A stretch of DNA of 64,000 bases, taken from NCBI GenBank assembly GCA_947462535.1, contig CANHPN010000002.1:1-64000 (forward strand). The letters run 5' to 3'. Under the pieces are notes generated by a model. The model made no database searches. It was not told the DNA's origin and worked only from the letters and a program-made list of their open reading frames with translations. The DNA comes from Akkermansiaceae bacterium (lineage in GTDB: Bacteria; Verrucomicrobiota; Verrucomicrobiia; Verrucomicrobiales; Akkermansiaceae). Both the position numbers and the translations under genes were made by a program. Below, in pieces: positions 1 through 8,206 of the stretch (the stretch's first letter is position 1; each line of letters begins with the position of its first letter).

Positions 1-275
1 AGAAGACGCTTGCGCCCGCTGTCGATCTGGTAGACCAGGGTCATGTAGCGGTGGCCCTTGCTGTAGGTGACTTCATCGACTCCGATGGCGGTGATGTCCT
101 CCAGATCGCGGTGTTTCAGGCCGAAATCGACGACCCATTTCACCGAACGGCAGACGGTGTCCCAGTTGGTGTGGAAGCAGGCGGCGGTTTCCTTCCAGCT
201 CAGGTGCCTGGCCCATGAGGCGAGAAAGTGACGATAGACATCGCAACAGGCGTGCTTGCCCTAGGGGGCTTAGTT
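1..275 (-). pseudogene. ISL3-family transposase fragment, 5'-truncated
   Basis: The minus strand is open from about position 275 to the left edge. Its translation contains SWKETAACFHTNWDTVC, then a segment ending GVDEVTYSKGHRYMTLVYQ, which matches the start of the DDE catalytic core of ISL3 (IS204/IS1001/IS1165) transposases; the D of GVDE would be the first catalytic acid. A TGA stop near 277 closes the frame and no usable start codon lies inside it, so the N-terminal zinc-finger part is missing. The rest runs off the window. It lies just 3' of the XRE antitoxin gene. I read it as an insertion-sequence relic; whether the far end is intact cannot be seen. Confidence 0.75.
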
Positions 276-287
276 CACGGATTAACA

Positions 288-590
288 TCAAGCGGGCACG
301 AAGCGCAGTTCCACCTTCCGCCCGGGAGCGGCGGCGGCTTTTCCGAGGCTGGCCACGGTGAGTGAGGGGTTTGAGGGATCGAGCATCCGGTCGAGCGATG
401 CCCGGCTGGTTTTCATGCGCGAAGCCAGTTCGGTCTTGGTGACGTGTTCCTGCTCGAGGATCTGCTGGAGTTGGAGGGAAACTACGCGCTTGAGGGCCAG
501 CGCTTCCACTTCGGGAAGGACGCCCTCTCCGGCGAGAAATTCGCGGAAGTCGCTGCCTCGATGGGCGTTTTGAGATGCTTTTGTTTTCAT
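288..590 (-). CDS. XRE-type helix-turn-helix antitoxin-like protein
   Basis: A 100-residue protein with a helix-turn-helix at about residues 48-75 (VTKTELASRMKTSRASLDRM) followed by a short DNP-like turn and a helix, as in HigA/XRE antitoxins paired with RelE-like toxins. Its ATG overlaps the stop of the upstream toxin gene by four bases, so the two are probably translationally coupled. The order toxin-then-antitoxin is that of higBA loci. It likely binds the toxin and represses the shared promoter. Function is inferred from fold and context; the subfamily is not certain. Confidence 0.75.
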   Translation of the reverse strand: MKTKASQNAHRGSDFREFLAGEGVLPEVEALALKRVVSLQLQQILEQEHVTKTELASRMKTSRASLDRMLDPSNPSLTVASLGKAAAAPGRKVELRFVPA

Positions 591-940
591 CTGTTGGATC
601 GAATCAATTTCTGAATCTCATCGTGGTTGCCGATGAAGAAAAAAACCAGTTCTGCCGGTGCGGCGGTGAATACGAATGCCAATCTGTCATCCAGACCAAC
701 CCGGCACTCAAAAATCGTTTTCGTGAGTCGGCGAATCCCGATTCCTGAATGCCCATGCGGACGGCCCCAGCTTTCAAGAACCTGATTGATTGCATCACCG
801 ATTTCCTGCCGCTTGGACTTCGACTTGGAGCGGATTTGTTCCAGCAATTCCTCAGTGACCCTTGCCTTCAAGGAGGGCTTCGATGTCTCCGGTGAAGTCG
901 TGGATTTTACCTTCTTTGCGGGCTTTTTCGATTTGGCCAT
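587..940 (-). CDS. RelE/ParE-superfamily toxin-like protein
   Basis: The C-terminal ~80 residues (GIGIRRLTKTIFECRVGL, RLAFVF, and a HDEIQKL end) fit the RelE/HigB fold: small, basic, two central strands, a late aromatic and a terminal basic helix. Such toxins usually cleave mRNA on the ribosome. From the ATG the protein is 117 residues with an odd Lys/Ser/Pro-rich N-terminal 40 residues that overlap the 3' end of the Phd-like gene in another frame. A TTG at 847 would give an 86-residue protein of normal family size just after the Phd stop; which start is used is open. It overlaps the XRE antitoxin start by four bases. Confidence 0.7.
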   Translation of the reverse strand: MAKSKKPAKKVKSTTSPETSKPSLKARVTEELLEQIRSKSKSKRQEIGDAINQVLESWGRPHGHSGIGIRRLTKTIFECRVGLDDRLAFVFTAAPAELVFFFIGNHDEIQKLIRSNR

Positions 941-1145
941 GAGTTCGTTGTTCGAATTGATTCAATTCCATCGCTGTCGCTCCGTATTCACGCGTCGCGT
1001 AGTCCATGGATTCCACCGCGACCGGACGGAGTGCGACGATTTTGCCATCGACCACGATACCGATGTCGTCCCCTTTGAGCGCCCGGCGCAGTAGCTCGGA
1101 AAGATTGCCACGGGCGGCAGTTGGTGTGAGAGTCAGCATGCTCAT
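852..1145 (-). CDS. Phd/YefM-like antitoxin
   Basis: About 97 residues from the ATG at 1145 (MSMLTLTPTAARGNLSELL); ATGs at 1163 and 1139 are alternatives. The N-terminal half follows the Phd/YefM pattern: a strand, 'AARGNLSELLRRAL', then 'DDIGIVVDGKIVALRPV', which dimerises and binds DNA in this family. The C-terminal half is charged and probably disordered, as expected of the toxin-neutralising part. It is the first gene of a three-gene cluster with a RelE-like toxin and an XRE protein, so the locus has two antitoxin-type proteins for one toxin. The upstream extension of this frame is repeat-derived and not part of the gene. Confidence 0.65.
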   Translation of the reverse strand: MSMLTLTPTAARGNLSELLRRALKGDDIGIVVDGKIVALRPVAVESMDYATREYGATAMELNQFEQRTHGQIEKARKEGKIHDFTGDIEALLEGKGH

Positions 1146-1194
1146 GGCGGCAAAATGCCGCATTTCCGTCGCAGATGCGAGCGGCAATTTCAAG

Positions 1195-1312
1195 TTTTTC
1201 TCTGCGTCCCTCTCTGCGAACTCCCCGCCTCCGCACTTCGCTTCATCCCAAAAACTTTGCCCGCCCCGCGCCCTTTGCGCCTTTGCGGCAAACTCTTCCT
1301 GCCTCAACCTCC
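1195..1312. repeat. interspersed repeat of the 'AKAQRA / FAERDAE' type
   Basis: Non-coding tract between the Phd-like gene and the helicase. The plus strand has the words tctctgcgtccctctctgcg and gccctttgcgcctttgcggc; read on the minus strand these give FAAKAQRARGG and FAERDAE. From memory such words recur many times in planctomycete, verrucomicrobial and some other environmental genomes and cause many spurious ORFs. Only one copy is in this window, so the repeat status rests on recognition, not on a second copy here. Confidence 0.55.
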
Positions 1313-1316
1313 CCGC

Positions 1317-3878
1317 ATGTCCGCCCCGCTAAGCCGCAAAAACCTCCCCGAAAACCCTACCCCGGACGACATCCTCAATACCTTCCTCGACTACCTCACC
1401 GCCACCGCCACCGAGCCCTACGACCACCAGGAGGAAGCCATCCTCGAACTCTTCGCCGACAACAACGTCATCCTCAACACCCCCACCGGCTCCGGGAAAT
1501 CCCTCGTCGCCCTCGCCCTCCAGTTCAAATCCCTCTGCCAGGGCCGGCGCTCCTACTACACCGTCCCGATCAAGGCGCTCGCCAACGAGAAATTCCTCTC
1601 GCTCTGCCACGTCCTCGGCCCGGAAAACGTGGGCATGATCACCGGCGACGCCACCGTCAACCACGACGCCCCGGTCATCTGCTGCACCGCCGAAATCCTC
1701 GCCAACATCGCCCTCCGCGACGGCGCACACGCCCCGGTGGACGACGTCATCATGGACGAGTTCCACTACTACTCTGACCACTCGCGCGGCGCCGCCTGGC
1801 AAATCCCACTGCTCACCCTGCCCCGCGCCCGCTTCCTCCTGATGTCCGCCACCCTCGGCGACTCGTCGTTTTTCGCCAAACAACTCACCGCGCTCACCGG
1901 CGCGCCCACCACCCTCGTCCAGTCCGACCAACGCCCGGTCCCGCTCGAGTTCGAATACTCCACCACCCAGCTCCAGGAAAAAGTCGCCGAGCTCAACGAA
2001 CAAGGCCGCTCGCCCGTCTATCTCGTCCACTTCACCCAAAACGCCTGCGCCGATACCGCACGCGACCTGCTCTCCACCAACTTCTGCACCAAGGAGGAAA
2101 AAACCGCCATCGCCCGCGCCCTCGACGACGCCGATTTCCGCTCCCCCTACGGCCGCGAACTCTCGAAAATCCTCCGCCACGGCGTCGGTATCCACCACGC
2201 CGGCCTGCTGCCGAAATACCGGTTGTTAGTCGAGAAACTCACCGCCCGCGGCCTGCTCAAAGTCGTCTGCGGCACCGACACCCTCGGCGTCGGCGTCAAC
2301 GTCCCCATCCGCACCGTCATGCTGACAGGTCTCTGCAAATACGACGGCCGCGGCACCAAGATCCTCGCCGTCCGCGACTTCCGCCAGATCGTCGGCCGCG
2401 CCGGCCGCCGCGGATTCGACACGGTTGGCTACGTCGTCGCCCAGGCCCCCGAGCACATCATCGAAAACCTCCGCCTCGCCGCCAAGGCCACCGCTCACAA
2501 AAAGAAGTCCTTCGAAAAACGCAAACCGCCGGAAAAAGGCTACGTCCATTGGGACGAACAAACCTTCGCCAAACTCCAGACCGCACCGCCAGAGCCGCTC
2601 GTTTCCAGCTTCTCCGTCTATCATCACACGCTGCTCAACGTCCTCTCCCGCACCACCGAGGACGGCTGCGCCGCGTTGAAAAAAATCATCGACGACAGCC
2701 ACGAGCCGCCCTCCAAAAAGAAGCTCCTCAAAAAGCGCGCCTTCAAACTCTTCCGCGGCCTCATCGGCGCGAAAATCCTCCACATCATCCCGCCCGCCAA
2801 ACGCAGCGGCCCGCAGAAAGTCGTCGTCGATGTCTCCCTCCCCGAAGATTTCTCCATCAACCACGCCCTCAGCCTGTATTTGTTAGACTCCATCCCCCAG
2901 CTCGACAAGGAAGCCGAAGACTACGCCTTCAACGTCATCTCCCTCATCGAGTCCATTCTGGAAAACCCCGACATCGTCCTCCGCAAACAGGTCGATCTGT
3001 TAAAATCCGAGCTCATGGCCCGCCTCAAGGACGAAGGCATGGAATTCGACGACCGCATCGCCCTGCTCGACCAGGTAGAACACCCCAAGCCCGGTGCCGA
3101 ATTCATCTACACCACCTTCAACGCATTCAAACTCCGCCACCCCTACCTCGGCAGCGAAAACGTCAAACCCAAGACCGTCGCCCGGGAGATGATCGAGAAC
3201 TATCAGTCCTTCGAAGACTATGTCAAAACCTACAAGTTAGAGCGCGCCGAAGCCGTGCTCCTCCGCCACCTCGGCGAGGTTTACAAAGTCCTCGCCCAAA
3301 CCGTCCCCGAGCACGCCAAAACCGAGCACCTCCACGAAGCCGAATCCTTCCTCGAACTCATCGTCCGCCACACCGACTCCAGCCTGCTGGACGAGTGGCA
3401 GGCCATGAAAGAAGGGGGCACAGGCATCCTGCCTGTTCTTCATTCTTCCACTCCCCAATCCCAAATCGCCGCATTCAAATCCAAGATCCCCTACACCCGC
3501 GACAAAAAGGCCTTCCACCGCCACCTCCGCAACCACGTCCTCACGCTCGTCACCGCGCTCTCCCGCTACGACACCGAGGCCGCCCTCAGCCTCATCGCCC
3601 ATCACGATTCAGACGGCAAGCCCTGGTCCAACGAGCGCCTCCTCCAGCAGCTCAACACCTACCACGCCGCCCGCCACCAGATCCGCCTCGACCCGGAAGC
3701 CCGCAACGCCCGCCACACCCACCTCTCCGACTTCTCCGAAGACGGCCTCACCATCCACCAAACACTCATCGACCCCGACGACCTCAATGACTGGTCGCTT
3801 CACCTCACCCTCGATCCGGAGAAATCCAACCAAGCCCGCACCCCCGTCCTCTGCCTCGAATCCATCGGTCCCATTTAA
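1317..3878 (+). CDS. Ski2-like DEAD/DEAH-box RNA helicase, DUF3516-type
   Basis: 853 residues from the ATG at 1317; the frame is open further upstream, but that part reads through a repeat. N-terminal helicase core: Walker A TPTGSGKS (about 55-62), motif II DEFH (147-150), motif III SAT, then the second RecA lobe with motif VI GRAGRRGFDT (about 360-370). The rest resembles the C-terminal region of bacterial Ski2-like helicases annotated DUF3516. These ATPases unwind structured RNA; the substrate is unknown. Residues about 700-711 (GGTGILPVLHSS) look like an in-frame insertion of a short interspersed repeat and are not expected in the family. It stands alone, facing away from the toxin-antitoxin cluster. 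Confidence 0.85.
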   Translation: MSAPLSRKNLPENPTPDDILNTFLDYLTATATEPYDHQEEAILELFADNNVILNTPTGSGKSLVALALQFKSLCQGRRSYYTVPIKALANEKFLSLCHVLGPENVGMITGDATVNHDAPVICCTAEILANIALRDGAHAPVDDVIMDEFHYYSDHSRGAAWQIPLLTLPRARFLLMSATLGDSSFFAKQLTALTGAPTTLVQSDQRPVPLEFEYSTTQLQEKVAELNEQGRSPVYLVHFTQNACADTARDLLSTNFCTKEEKTAIARALDDADFRSPYGRELSKILRHGVGIHHAGLLPKYRLLVEKLTARGLLKVVCGTDTLGVGVNVPIRTVMLTGLCKYDGRGTKILAVRDFRQIVGRAGRRGFDTVGYVVAQAPEHIIENLRLAAKATAHKKKSFEKRKPPEKGYVHWDEQTFAKLQTAPPEPLVSSFSVYHHTLLNVLSRTTEDGCAALKKIIDDSHEPPSKKKLLKKRAFKLFRGLIGAKILHIIPPAKRSGPQKVVVDVSLPEDFSINHALSLYLLDSIPQLDKEAEDYAFNVISLIESILENPDIVLRKQVDLLKSELMARLKDEGMEFDDRIALLDQVEHPKPGAEFIYTTFNAFKLRHPYLGSENVKPKTVAREMIENYQSFEDYVKTYKLERAEAVLLRHLGEVYKVLAQTVPEHAKTEHLHEAESFLELIVRHTDSSLLDEWQAMKEGGTGILPVLHSSTPQSQIAAFKSKIPYTRDKKAFHRHLRNHVLTLVTALSRYDTEAALSLIAHHDSDGKPWSNERLLQQLNTYHAARHQIRLDPEARNARHTHLSDFSEDGLTIHQTLIDPDDLNDWSLHLTLDPEKSNQARTPVLCLESIGPI
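3411..3449 (+). repeat. 'TGILPV' short interspersed repeat inside the helicase gene
   Basis: The plus strand encodes GGTGILPVLHSS here; the minus strand reads MKNRQDACAPFF. Both readings are hallmarks of a short repeat that I recall as scattered through verrucomicrobial and planctomycete genomes. Here it keeps the reading frame and lies in the poorly conserved C-terminal part of the helicase. A single copy is in the window, so the identification rests on recognition of the phrase. Confidence 0.6.
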
Positions 3879-4062
3879 GGAGCCACGACACTTGTCGTAA
3901 CCGCCAATGAGTTTGCGGAGGAAGTCGACTGAAGTCCTGGACTACTTTTTTGGAGGCCGAAGCGGGGCCTTGCGGCCAGCGAGAAAAAGTGAATTTCAGG
4001 CGTAAGATTGGCGGGCTTTGATTCGTAGAACGTGCCTCATCCCAATCCTCATCTCCATTCCC
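3879..4062. other. intergenic tract with palindromic AGTCC-N-GGACT word
   Basis: No gene seen. It carries the palindrome agtcctggact at 3933-3943, followed by acttttttgg. A related palindrome, gtagtccaggactac followed by tttt, occurs at 31025. The following stretch (ggccgaagcggggccttgcg) may also belong to a dispersed repeat. A weak terminator role after the helicase is possible but the palindrome has almost no loop. Confidence 0.3.
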
Positions 4063-5073
4063 ATGCGCTACCTCATTCCATTCCTCATCACTCCGCTCGT
4101 GTTCGCCCACCCTGAAGACGGCACCAAGCCGGGAAATGATCCCCACACTGCGGTGCGCACCGGCAACGGTGCCTGGTCGTTCGAGGCGGTGCCACACTGG
4201 GGCGAGCTGCCGGACGGGAAAATCATCGGCCCGACCCACGGCGGCGTGGTGGTGGATGACGAAAGCGGGCTGGTTTACGTCTCCACGGATTCCGAGCTGT
4301 CGGTGCTGGTCTATCAACCGGACGGCAAGCTGGTCCGCACCATCGCGCCGGAGTGCCGGGGTTTCCATGCGATGGCGATCCGCAAGGAGGATGGGAAAAC
4401 CATGATTTACGGTGCCCAGCTCAACAGCAACAAGCCGCCGGTGCGGGTTTGCAAGATCGACACGGAGGGCAAGATCCTGTTGGAAATCCCCAACGCCGCC
4501 ACCGGTGAGATTCCCGGCGGCTGGAACGGCCTCACCGCGGTCACGGTCGCTCCCGATGGCAGCATCTTCGCAGCGACCGGCTACGGCGCGAACATCATTC
4601 ACAAATTCGATGCCACTGGAAAGCTGCTGAAATCCTTCGGCAGCAGGGGCGAGGATGAAAAGCAGTTCAACACGCCCCACGGGCTGGCGCTCGACACCCG
4701 TTTCGGCGAACCGCGCCTGCTCGTCGCGGATCGTGAAAAACGCCGCCTCGTCCACTTCGACCTCGAAGGAAATTGGATCGGTGTCCATGCCATCAACCTC
4801 CGCCGGCCTTGTGCAATCAGCATTTTGGGCGACACTGTGGCGGTCGCGGAGCTCGAATCCCGCGTCACTGTTCTGGACAAGACCGGCACCCCGGTCGCCT
4901 TCCTCGGCGACAATCCGAACAAGGCGCAGTGGGCGAATTTCGGAGTGACCCCGCAAGACCAACAGCTCGGGATTTTCACCGCGCCGCATGGCCTGAGTTT
5001 CGACAAGGCGGGAAATCTTTACGTCCAGGATTGGAACAAGACCGGCCGCGTCACCAAGCTGACCAAGCTGTAG
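4063..5073 (+). CDS. exported NHL-repeat beta-propeller protein
   Basis: 336 residues from the ATG at 4063, chosen because it begins a clean signal peptide (MRYLIPFLITPLVFA, cleavage after FA). The mature part is a string of propeller blades with NHL-like phrases: 'THGGVVVDDESGLVYVST', 'VTVAPDGSIFAATGYG', 'HGLALDTRF', 'APHGLSFDKAGNLYVQDW'. This is a six-bladed propeller of the NHL/peptidylglycine-lyase-like class, common in secreted proteins of this phylum, probably a periplasmic or extracellular binding or enzymatic scaffold. No catalytic residues can be assigned. Single gene between the helicase and the signalling operon. Confidence 0.7.
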   Translation: MRYLIPFLITPLVFAHPEDGTKPGNDPHTAVRTGNGAWSFEAVPHWGELPDGKIIGPTHGGVVVDDESGLVYVSTDSELSVLVYQPDGKLVRTIAPECRGFHAMAIRKEDGKTMIYGAQLNSNKPPVRVCKIDTEGKILLEIPNAATGEIPGGWNGLTAVTVAPDGSIFAATGYGANIIHKFDATGKLLKSFGSRGEDEKQFNTPHGLALDTRFGEPRLLVADREKRRLVHFDLEGNWIGVHAINLRRPCAISILGDTVAVAELESRVTVLDKTGTPVAFLGDNPNKAQWANFGVTPQDQQLGIFTAPHGLSFDKAGNLYVQDWNKTGRVTKLTKL

Positions 5074-5182
5074 TCTTTGCCGGCACTGAACCGGCTATTT
5101 TCGGAGTTTCTGCTTCCTCGGGGAATTTGGACCTTGGAAGGGTGTGCGTTTGTTGCTAGTTGGGGGCAGTGGAAACCCAGTC

Positions 5183-8100
5183 ATGACCCGGAAAAAAGAA
5201 GGTATCCAGAGGCAAAAAGTCGAGGCAGGGGCTACCAAAGCGGTAGGGTCGTCCGCAGGATCGGAGGAATCGCCGAGGGGATTTCCGGTGGTCGGCATCG
5301 GCGCGTCGGCAGGAGGATTGGCGGCGTTCGAGGCGTTTTTCGCCGGGATGCCTGCGAACAAGGACCCCGGGATGGCCTTCGTCTTGGTCCAGCACCTGGC
5401 TCCGGATTATAAGAGCATCCTCACCGACCTGATCCGCCGCTGCACCCGGATGGAGGTTTTCGAGGTGGAGGACGGAATGGTCGTGCGTCCGAACTGCACC
5501 TACATCATCCCGCCGAACCACGACATGGCATTTCTTAACGGCGCGCTGCAACTGCTGCCGCCCTCCGAGCCGCGCGGCCAGCGGCTGACGATCGACTTCT
5601 TCTTCCGCTCGCTGGCCCAGGACCAGCGCGAGCAGGCCATCGGCATCGTGCTTTCCGGTACCGGCTGTGACGGCACGCTCGGGGTGCGGGCGATCAAGGG
5701 CGAGGGCGGGATGGTCATGGCGCAGAGCCCGGAGTCCACCGAGTTCGACGGCATGCCGTGCAGCGCCATCGCCACCGGCTTGGTGGATTACGTGCTGCCG
5801 CCTGCGGAGATGCCTGCGCGGCTCATCGCTTACGCCGCCCATGCTTTCGGCAAGCCCGAGCTGACCGTCACCTCGCCGGCGACCAAGACCGAGAGCGCCC
5901 TGCGCAAAATCTTCATCCTGCTGCGCGCCCAGACCGGCCATGATTTCTCCCAATACAAGCCGAGCACCGTGCATCGCCGCATCGACCGGCGGATGGCGGT
6001 CCACCAGATCGAGTTGGTCGATGAATACGTCAGGTTCCTACAAAGCACTCCGGCGGAGGTGGAGGCGCTGTTCCGGGACCTGTTGATCGGCGTGACGAGG
6101 TTTTTCCGGGACGGGGAGGCTTTCGAGTATCTCGAGCGGGAGGTCATTCCCAAGCTGTTGAAAGAAAAGCCCGCCGGCGAGCCCATCCGGATCTGGACGG
6201 CGGGATGCTCCACCGGCGAGGAGGCCTACTCGATCGCCATCCTGCTGGTGGAACGCATGAACGCCTTGAAACGCCACTATCCGGTGCAGATCTTCGCCAC
6301 CGACATCGACAGCCGGGCGATCGCCGCGGCGCGGGCGGGACTCTATCCGGCGAGCATCGCGGTGGACGTGTCACCGGAGCGGCTGGCGCGGTTTTTCACG
6401 CCCGAGGCCGATGGCAGCGCCTATCGGATTCACAAGAACATCCGCGACCTGCTGGTCTTTTCCGAGCAGGACGTGATCAAGGACCCGCCCTTTTCCAGGG
6501 TTGACCTGATCAGCTGCCGCAACCTGCTCATTTACATGGGGGCGGAATTGCAGAAGAAGCTCATCCCGCTGTTTCACTACGCATTGAAGCCGGGCGGAAT
6601 CCTGTTTCTGGGCACTTCCGAGGGGGTGGGCGAGTTCGGCGACCTGTTTACCGCGCTGGACCGCAAGTCCAAGATCTATCAACGGCAGGGCGACCTCCAC
6701 CGCCTGCCGCGCTCGTTGCTGAGCCATTTCCTGCCGCCGGCCGGGACGCCCTATCCGTTGCTGCCGCCGGGTGCCGCCACGCCGCAGCTCCCCGCCAAGG
6801 TGCCATTGCGCGAGCTCACCGAGCAGGCACTCCTGCAGCAGGTCGCTCCGGCGGGCGCGCTGGTCAACAGCCGGGGCGACATCCTCTACCTGCACGGCCG
6901 CACCGGGATGTATCTGGAGCTCGCTCCGGGCGAGGCGGGCATCAACAACATCCTGAAAATGGCCCGCGACGGACTGCGGTCGAGCTTGATCACCACCTTC
7001 CACAAGGCGGTGGAAACCAAGGAAACCGCTTGCTCTCCCGGCTTGTACGTGAAGACCAACAGCCATTTCAGCACCGTCAACCTGACGATCCGTCCGGTGA
7101 CCAGCGGCCTTGCGGCGAGTCCCGAGTCGCCGCTCTATCTGATCATTCTGGAGGATGCTCCGGCCGTGCAGTCGCCGTCCCCCGCCGCCCTCGCCGCCCC
7201 CGCCGGCACCGGGCAGGAAACCGACGCGCTGATCCTCGCGCTCAGGCAGGAGCTGCGGGCCAAGGAGGATTACCTCCGCAGCGCCAACGAAGAACTGGAG
7301 AGCTCCACCGAGGAGCTCAAGGCCTCTAACGAGGAAATGCAGTCGGTCAACGAGGAGCTGCAATCCTCCAACGAGGAGCTTGAAACCTCCAAGGAGGAGC
7401 TCCAGTCGGTCAACGAGGAGCTCGCCACCGTCAACGCCGAGCTGCAAACCAAGGTCACCGACCTCACTCGCGCGAACAACGACATGAACAACCTGCTCGC
7501 CGGCACCGGCGTGGGCACCGTGTTTGTGGACCACCAGCTGCGCATCCTGCGCTTCACCCCGGCCGCCAACGCCATCATCAACCTGATTCCTTCCGACGTC
7601 GGCCGGCCGGTCGCCCACATCGTTTCCAACCTCGTCGGCTACGACCGGCTGGTGGCCGACATCCGCTCCGTGCTGGACTCGCTGGTCGCGATCGAAGCAA
7701 CCGTCCAGGCCACCGATGGCAAGTGGTATGCGATGCACATCCAGCCTTACCGCACGCTCGACAATGTGATCGAAGGCGCGGTGATTTCCTTCATCGATGT
7801 CACCGAAATCGTGCAAGCGCGCGACGCGCTGCGCAAGGCCAACGAGCAACTCCAGCGCCTAGCGGTGGTCGTCCGCGACGCCAACGACGCCATCACCGTG
7901 CAGGATCTGGAAGGCCGCATCACCGCCTGGAATCCCGGCGCCACGCGGATTTACGGCTGGAGCGAGGCCGAGGCGCTGGCGATGAAGACTGGCGACCGGA
8001 TTGCGCCGGACCGCCGCGAGGAAGAACTCGCCCGGCTCAACCAGCTGGGCCGGGCCGAAATTCTCGAACCTTACGAAACGCAACACCTCACCAAGCAAGG

Positions 8101-8197
8101 CGAAGTCGTCAATGTCAGGATCGTGGCCACCGCATTGCTCGATGCAGCCGGACAGATTTATGCGGTTGCGACGACCGAGCGTCCTGTATTAGTCTGA
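5183..8197 (+). CDS. CheB-CheR-PAS fusion: methylesterase/methyltransferase sensor protein
   Basis: About 1004 residues from the ATG at 5183; a GTG at 5144 is an alternative. Order: CheB methylesterase (about 35-220) with Ser42 in GASAGG, His71 in QHLAP and Asp163 in GCDGTLG; CheR methyltransferase (about 230-500) with WTAGCSTGEEAYS as the SAM site; a long Glu-rich coiled coil of repeated NEELESS/NEELQSS heptads (about 695-765); then two PAS domains. There is no kinase domain. Such fusions are known in light- or stress-sensing clusters without chemoreceptors; the methylated target is unknown and no MCP is in the window. Nine bases separate it from the histidine kinase, so they form an operon. 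Confidence 0.9.
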   Translation: MTRKKEGIQRQKVEAGATKAVGSSAGSEESPRGFPVVGIGASAGGLAAFEAFFAGMPANKDPGMAFVLVQHLAPDYKSILTDLIRRCTRMEVFEVEDGMVVRPNCTYIIPPNHDMAFLNGALQLLPPSEPRGQRLTIDFFFRSLAQDQREQAIGIVLSGTGCDGTLGVRAIKGEGGMVMAQSPESTEFDGMPCSAIATGLVDYVLPPAEMPARLIAYAAHAFGKPELTVTSPATKTESALRKIFILLRAQTGHDFSQYKPSTVHRRIDRRMAVHQIELVDEYVRFLQSTPAEVEALFRDLLIGVTRFFRDGEAFEYLEREVIPKLLKEKPAGEPIRIWTAGCSTGEEAYSIAILLVERMNALKRHYPVQIFATDIDSRAIAAARAGLYPASIAVDVSPERLARFFTPEADGSAYRIHKNIRDLLVFSEQDVIKDPPFSRVDLISCRNLLIYMGAELQKKLIPLFHYALKPGGILFLGTSEGVGEFGDLFTALDRKSKIYQRQGDLHRLPRSLLSHFLPPAGTPYPLLPPGAATPQLPAKVPLRELTEQALLQQVAPAGALVNSRGDILYLHGRTGMYLELAPGEAGINNILKMARDGLRSSLITTFHKAVETKETACSPGLYVKTNSHFSTVNLTIRPVTSGLAASPESPLYLIILEDAPAVQSPSPAALAAPAGTGQETDALILALRQELRAKEDYLRSANEELESSTEELKASNEEMQSVNEELQSSNEELETSKEELQSVNEELATVNAELQTKVTDLTRANNDMNNLLAGTGVGTVFVDHQLRILRFTPAANAIINLIPSDVGRPVAHIVSNLVGYDRLVADIRSVLDSLVAIEATVQATDGKWYAMHIQPYRTLDNVIEGAVISFIDVTEIVQARDALRKANEQLQRLAVVVRDANDAITVQDLEGRITAWNPGATRIYGWSEAEALAMKTGDRIAPDRREEELARLNQLGRAEILEPYETQHLTKQGEVVNVRIVATALLDAAGQIYAVATTERPVLV

Positions 8198-8206
8198 AAA
8201 AACCCG

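Noticed and set aside
2549-3790. 413-residue Arg/Pro-rich ORF inside the helicase gene
   Set aside because: Out-of-frame shadow typical of high GC; no family features.
3805-4989. 394-residue antisense ORF across the NHL propeller gene
   Set aside because: Its translation has no domain or signal peptide; the plus strand encodes a clear signal peptide and propeller repeats.
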